Source: Flammeovirgaceae bacterium 311
GTDB taxonomy: Bacteria > Bacteroidota > Bacteroidia > Cytophagales > Cyclobacteriaceae
Direction: 5' to 3'
Assembly (NCBI GenBank): GCA_000597885.1
Contig: CP004371.1
Span: 372,001-436,000, forward strand
Length of the DNA stretch: 64,000 nt
Part shown: positions 63,054 to 64,000 of the stretch, piece after piece
Layout of the letters: the number at the start of each line of letters is the position of its first letter
Position numbering within the stretch: position 1 is the stretch's first letter
The notes under the pieces: model-generated
Seen by the model: only the letters and a program-made list of their open reading frames with translations
What the model was told of the DNA's origin: nothing
Database searches by the model: none
Translations under genes and position numbers: made by a program

Positions 63054-64000
63054 CTAAATTGTTTCTGTGTAAGTACCTGGCAATAAGAGCGAAGAATCAC
63101 CATAACTTAAAAAACGATAATCATTTTCAAGTGCTTGTTTGTAAATCTGCCTCCAGTCTTTGCCAGTGAAAGCTGCTACCAGCAGCATCAGTGTGCTTTC
63201 AGGTTGATGAAAGTTTGTGATCAGGCCTTTGCATATCCTAAATATATAACCAGGAATGATAAAAATTTCAGTTTCGCCGGTAAGTTGTTGATTAGGGTTT
63301 TGTCTTACTCTTTGTAAAACTGCTTGCATTGCCTGTTTTGGATGGGGTAAAATGTTTTCCTGGTAGTTATAACACTCATTTTTACTGATAAAGAACGGTT
63401 CATCTGCATTCTTTAACAACTTTACCCCAAACCAGTAAATGCTTTCCAGGCTACGCATGCTGGTAGTACCTACTGCGATCACTGCTCCTTCGTGATTGAT
63501 GAGTTGTTCAATATTGGCTGCTGTTATCACCAGCTGTTCCCGGTGCATGGGGTGATCAGACAGGTTCTTTTCCTTGATTGGCTGAAAAGTGCCTGCACCG
63601 ACATGTAGTGTAAGCTGCTCAGTCTGGTGGCCGCTTTTTTTCAACTGATCGAGCACTGCTGGTGTAAAATGCAGGCCTGCAGTGGGTGCAGCAACAGCTC
63701 CTTTTTCTTTGCTGTAAACGGTCTGATAACGTTCTTTGTCTTCCAATTCTGCCCTGCGCTTTAAATAAGGGGGTAGGGGAATTTCACCGGCAGCTTCAAC
63801 TATTTCAGCAAAGCTGTATTCCGGGGGCGACCAGCTAAAACCAACCTCTGTGCCCTCTGCATTCTGCAGCTTAGCCTCCAGTAGTACCTCCTGCTGATTA
63901 AGGCTTAGCCGGAGTATGAGTGGTTTGCCATCGCGCCAGCGCTTACGATTTCCAATCATACACTGCCAGCTAGAAAAACCGCTTGTCCCCATTGCCAATT
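63054..64000 (-). CDS. queA: tRNA preQ1(34) S-adenosylmethionine ribosyltransferase-isomerase (5' end outside window)
   Basis: Makes epoxyqueuosine at tRNA wobble position 34 by transferring the ribosyl part of S-adenosylmethionine. About 315 residues are visible. The frame runs off the right end of the window; a TTG at 63998 is not a credible start. Family features: YQTVYSKEKGAVAAPTAGLHFTP, the LTLHVGAGTFQPIK block, IAVGTTSMRSLES and the C-terminal TNFHQPESTLMLLVAAFTG. The missing N terminus would hold the first strand region. The mscS gene follows by 14 bases. Confidence 0.94.
   Translation of the reverse strand, partial: LAMGTSGFSSWQCMIGNRKRWRDGKPLILRLSLNQQEVLLEAKLQNAEGTEVGFSWSPPEYSFAEIVEAAGEIPLPPYLKRRAELEDKERYQTVYSKEKGAVAAPTAGLHFTPAVLDQLKKSGHQTEQLTLHVGAGTFQPIKEKNLSDHPMHREQLVITAANIEQLINHEGAVIAVGTTSMRSLESIYWFGVKLLKNADEPFFISKNECYNYQENILPHPKQAMQAVLQRVRQNPNQQLTGETEIFIIPGYIFRICKGLITNFHQPESTLMLLVAAFTGKDWRQIYKQALENDYRFLSYGDSSLLLPGTYTETI

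Noticed and set aside
1-64000. CRISPR arrays, insertion sequences and prophage genes
   Set aside because: No regularly spaced repeats, transposase, integrase or phage structural genes were seen anywhere in the window.

Overview
The window is chromosomal DNA from a member of the Bacteroidota, most likely the Cytophagales. The evidence is a short primary sigma factor of the Bacteroidota type, a TonB-dependent receptor with a carboxypeptidase-like N-terminal domain, a Reg_prop beta-propeller sensor kinase, bacillithiol synthesis (BshB1), DUF2911, and promoters that read TTG or TTTG, 18-21 bases, then TAnnTTTG. Most starts lack a strong Shine-Dalgarno sequence. I see no phage, insertion sequence or CRISPR array. 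Four tRNA genes, two degenerate tRNA copies and roughly 58 protein genes are visible, and both ends of the window cut through genes (copA on the left, queA on the right).

Layout. 1-2.5 kb: copper ATPase CopA (5' end missing) and a CopZ-like chaperone. 2.5-5 kb: tRNA-Tyr, an amidohydrolase lipoprotein, a gamma-glutamylcyclotransferase-like protein, and tRNA-Met with a broken copy between it and its promoter. 5-14 kb: housekeeping block with a START-like protein, LptF/LptG permease, rpsO, pnp, rpoD, trxB, an M23/LysM endopeptidase and bshB1. 14-28.5 kb: pdxH with a heme-type TonB receptor, a YheT hydrolase, lhgO, msrB, a 40-residue membrane protein with a sodium/solute symporter, a cupredoxin-like lipoprotein, a RES/Xre toxin-antitoxin pair, DUF2911, and a tight run thioesterase / 3-methyladenine glycosylase / 2-hydroxyacid dehydrogenase / universal stress protein, then a glycosyltransferase.

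29-36 kb: a large propeller-type sensor histidine kinase converges on a four-gene minus-strand operon whose genes overlap or abut. It encodes a C39-like cysteine peptidase, a RimK-type ATP-grasp ligase with an RLAN-like N-terminal domain, a GCS2-type glutamate-amine ligase and an N-formylglutamate-amidohydrolase-like enzyme. This looks like a peptide or amino acid conjugation and trimming system and is the best candidate in the window for undescribed biology. 36-42.5 kb: NmrA-like SDR, an unknown lipoprotein, a GroES paralogue under a palindromic promoter, a MoxR/VWA pair and a PD40-OmpA envelope protein. 42.5-48.5 kb: urease, with ureD convergent to ureAB-C-F-G, a fused gamma-beta subunit, no ureE, and a UreH-type nickel permease.

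48.5-64 kb: an S9 peptidase, a multi-PAS histidine kinase whose first PAS domain is split off by a frameshift in an A5 run, a TPR protein, a tRNA-Asp array (two intact copies and one degenerate), accA followed by a lipid-related run (MBL hydrolase, patatin, acyltransferase, convergent lipid kinase), tyrS, a DUF2383 four-helix protein, an MscS channel and queA.
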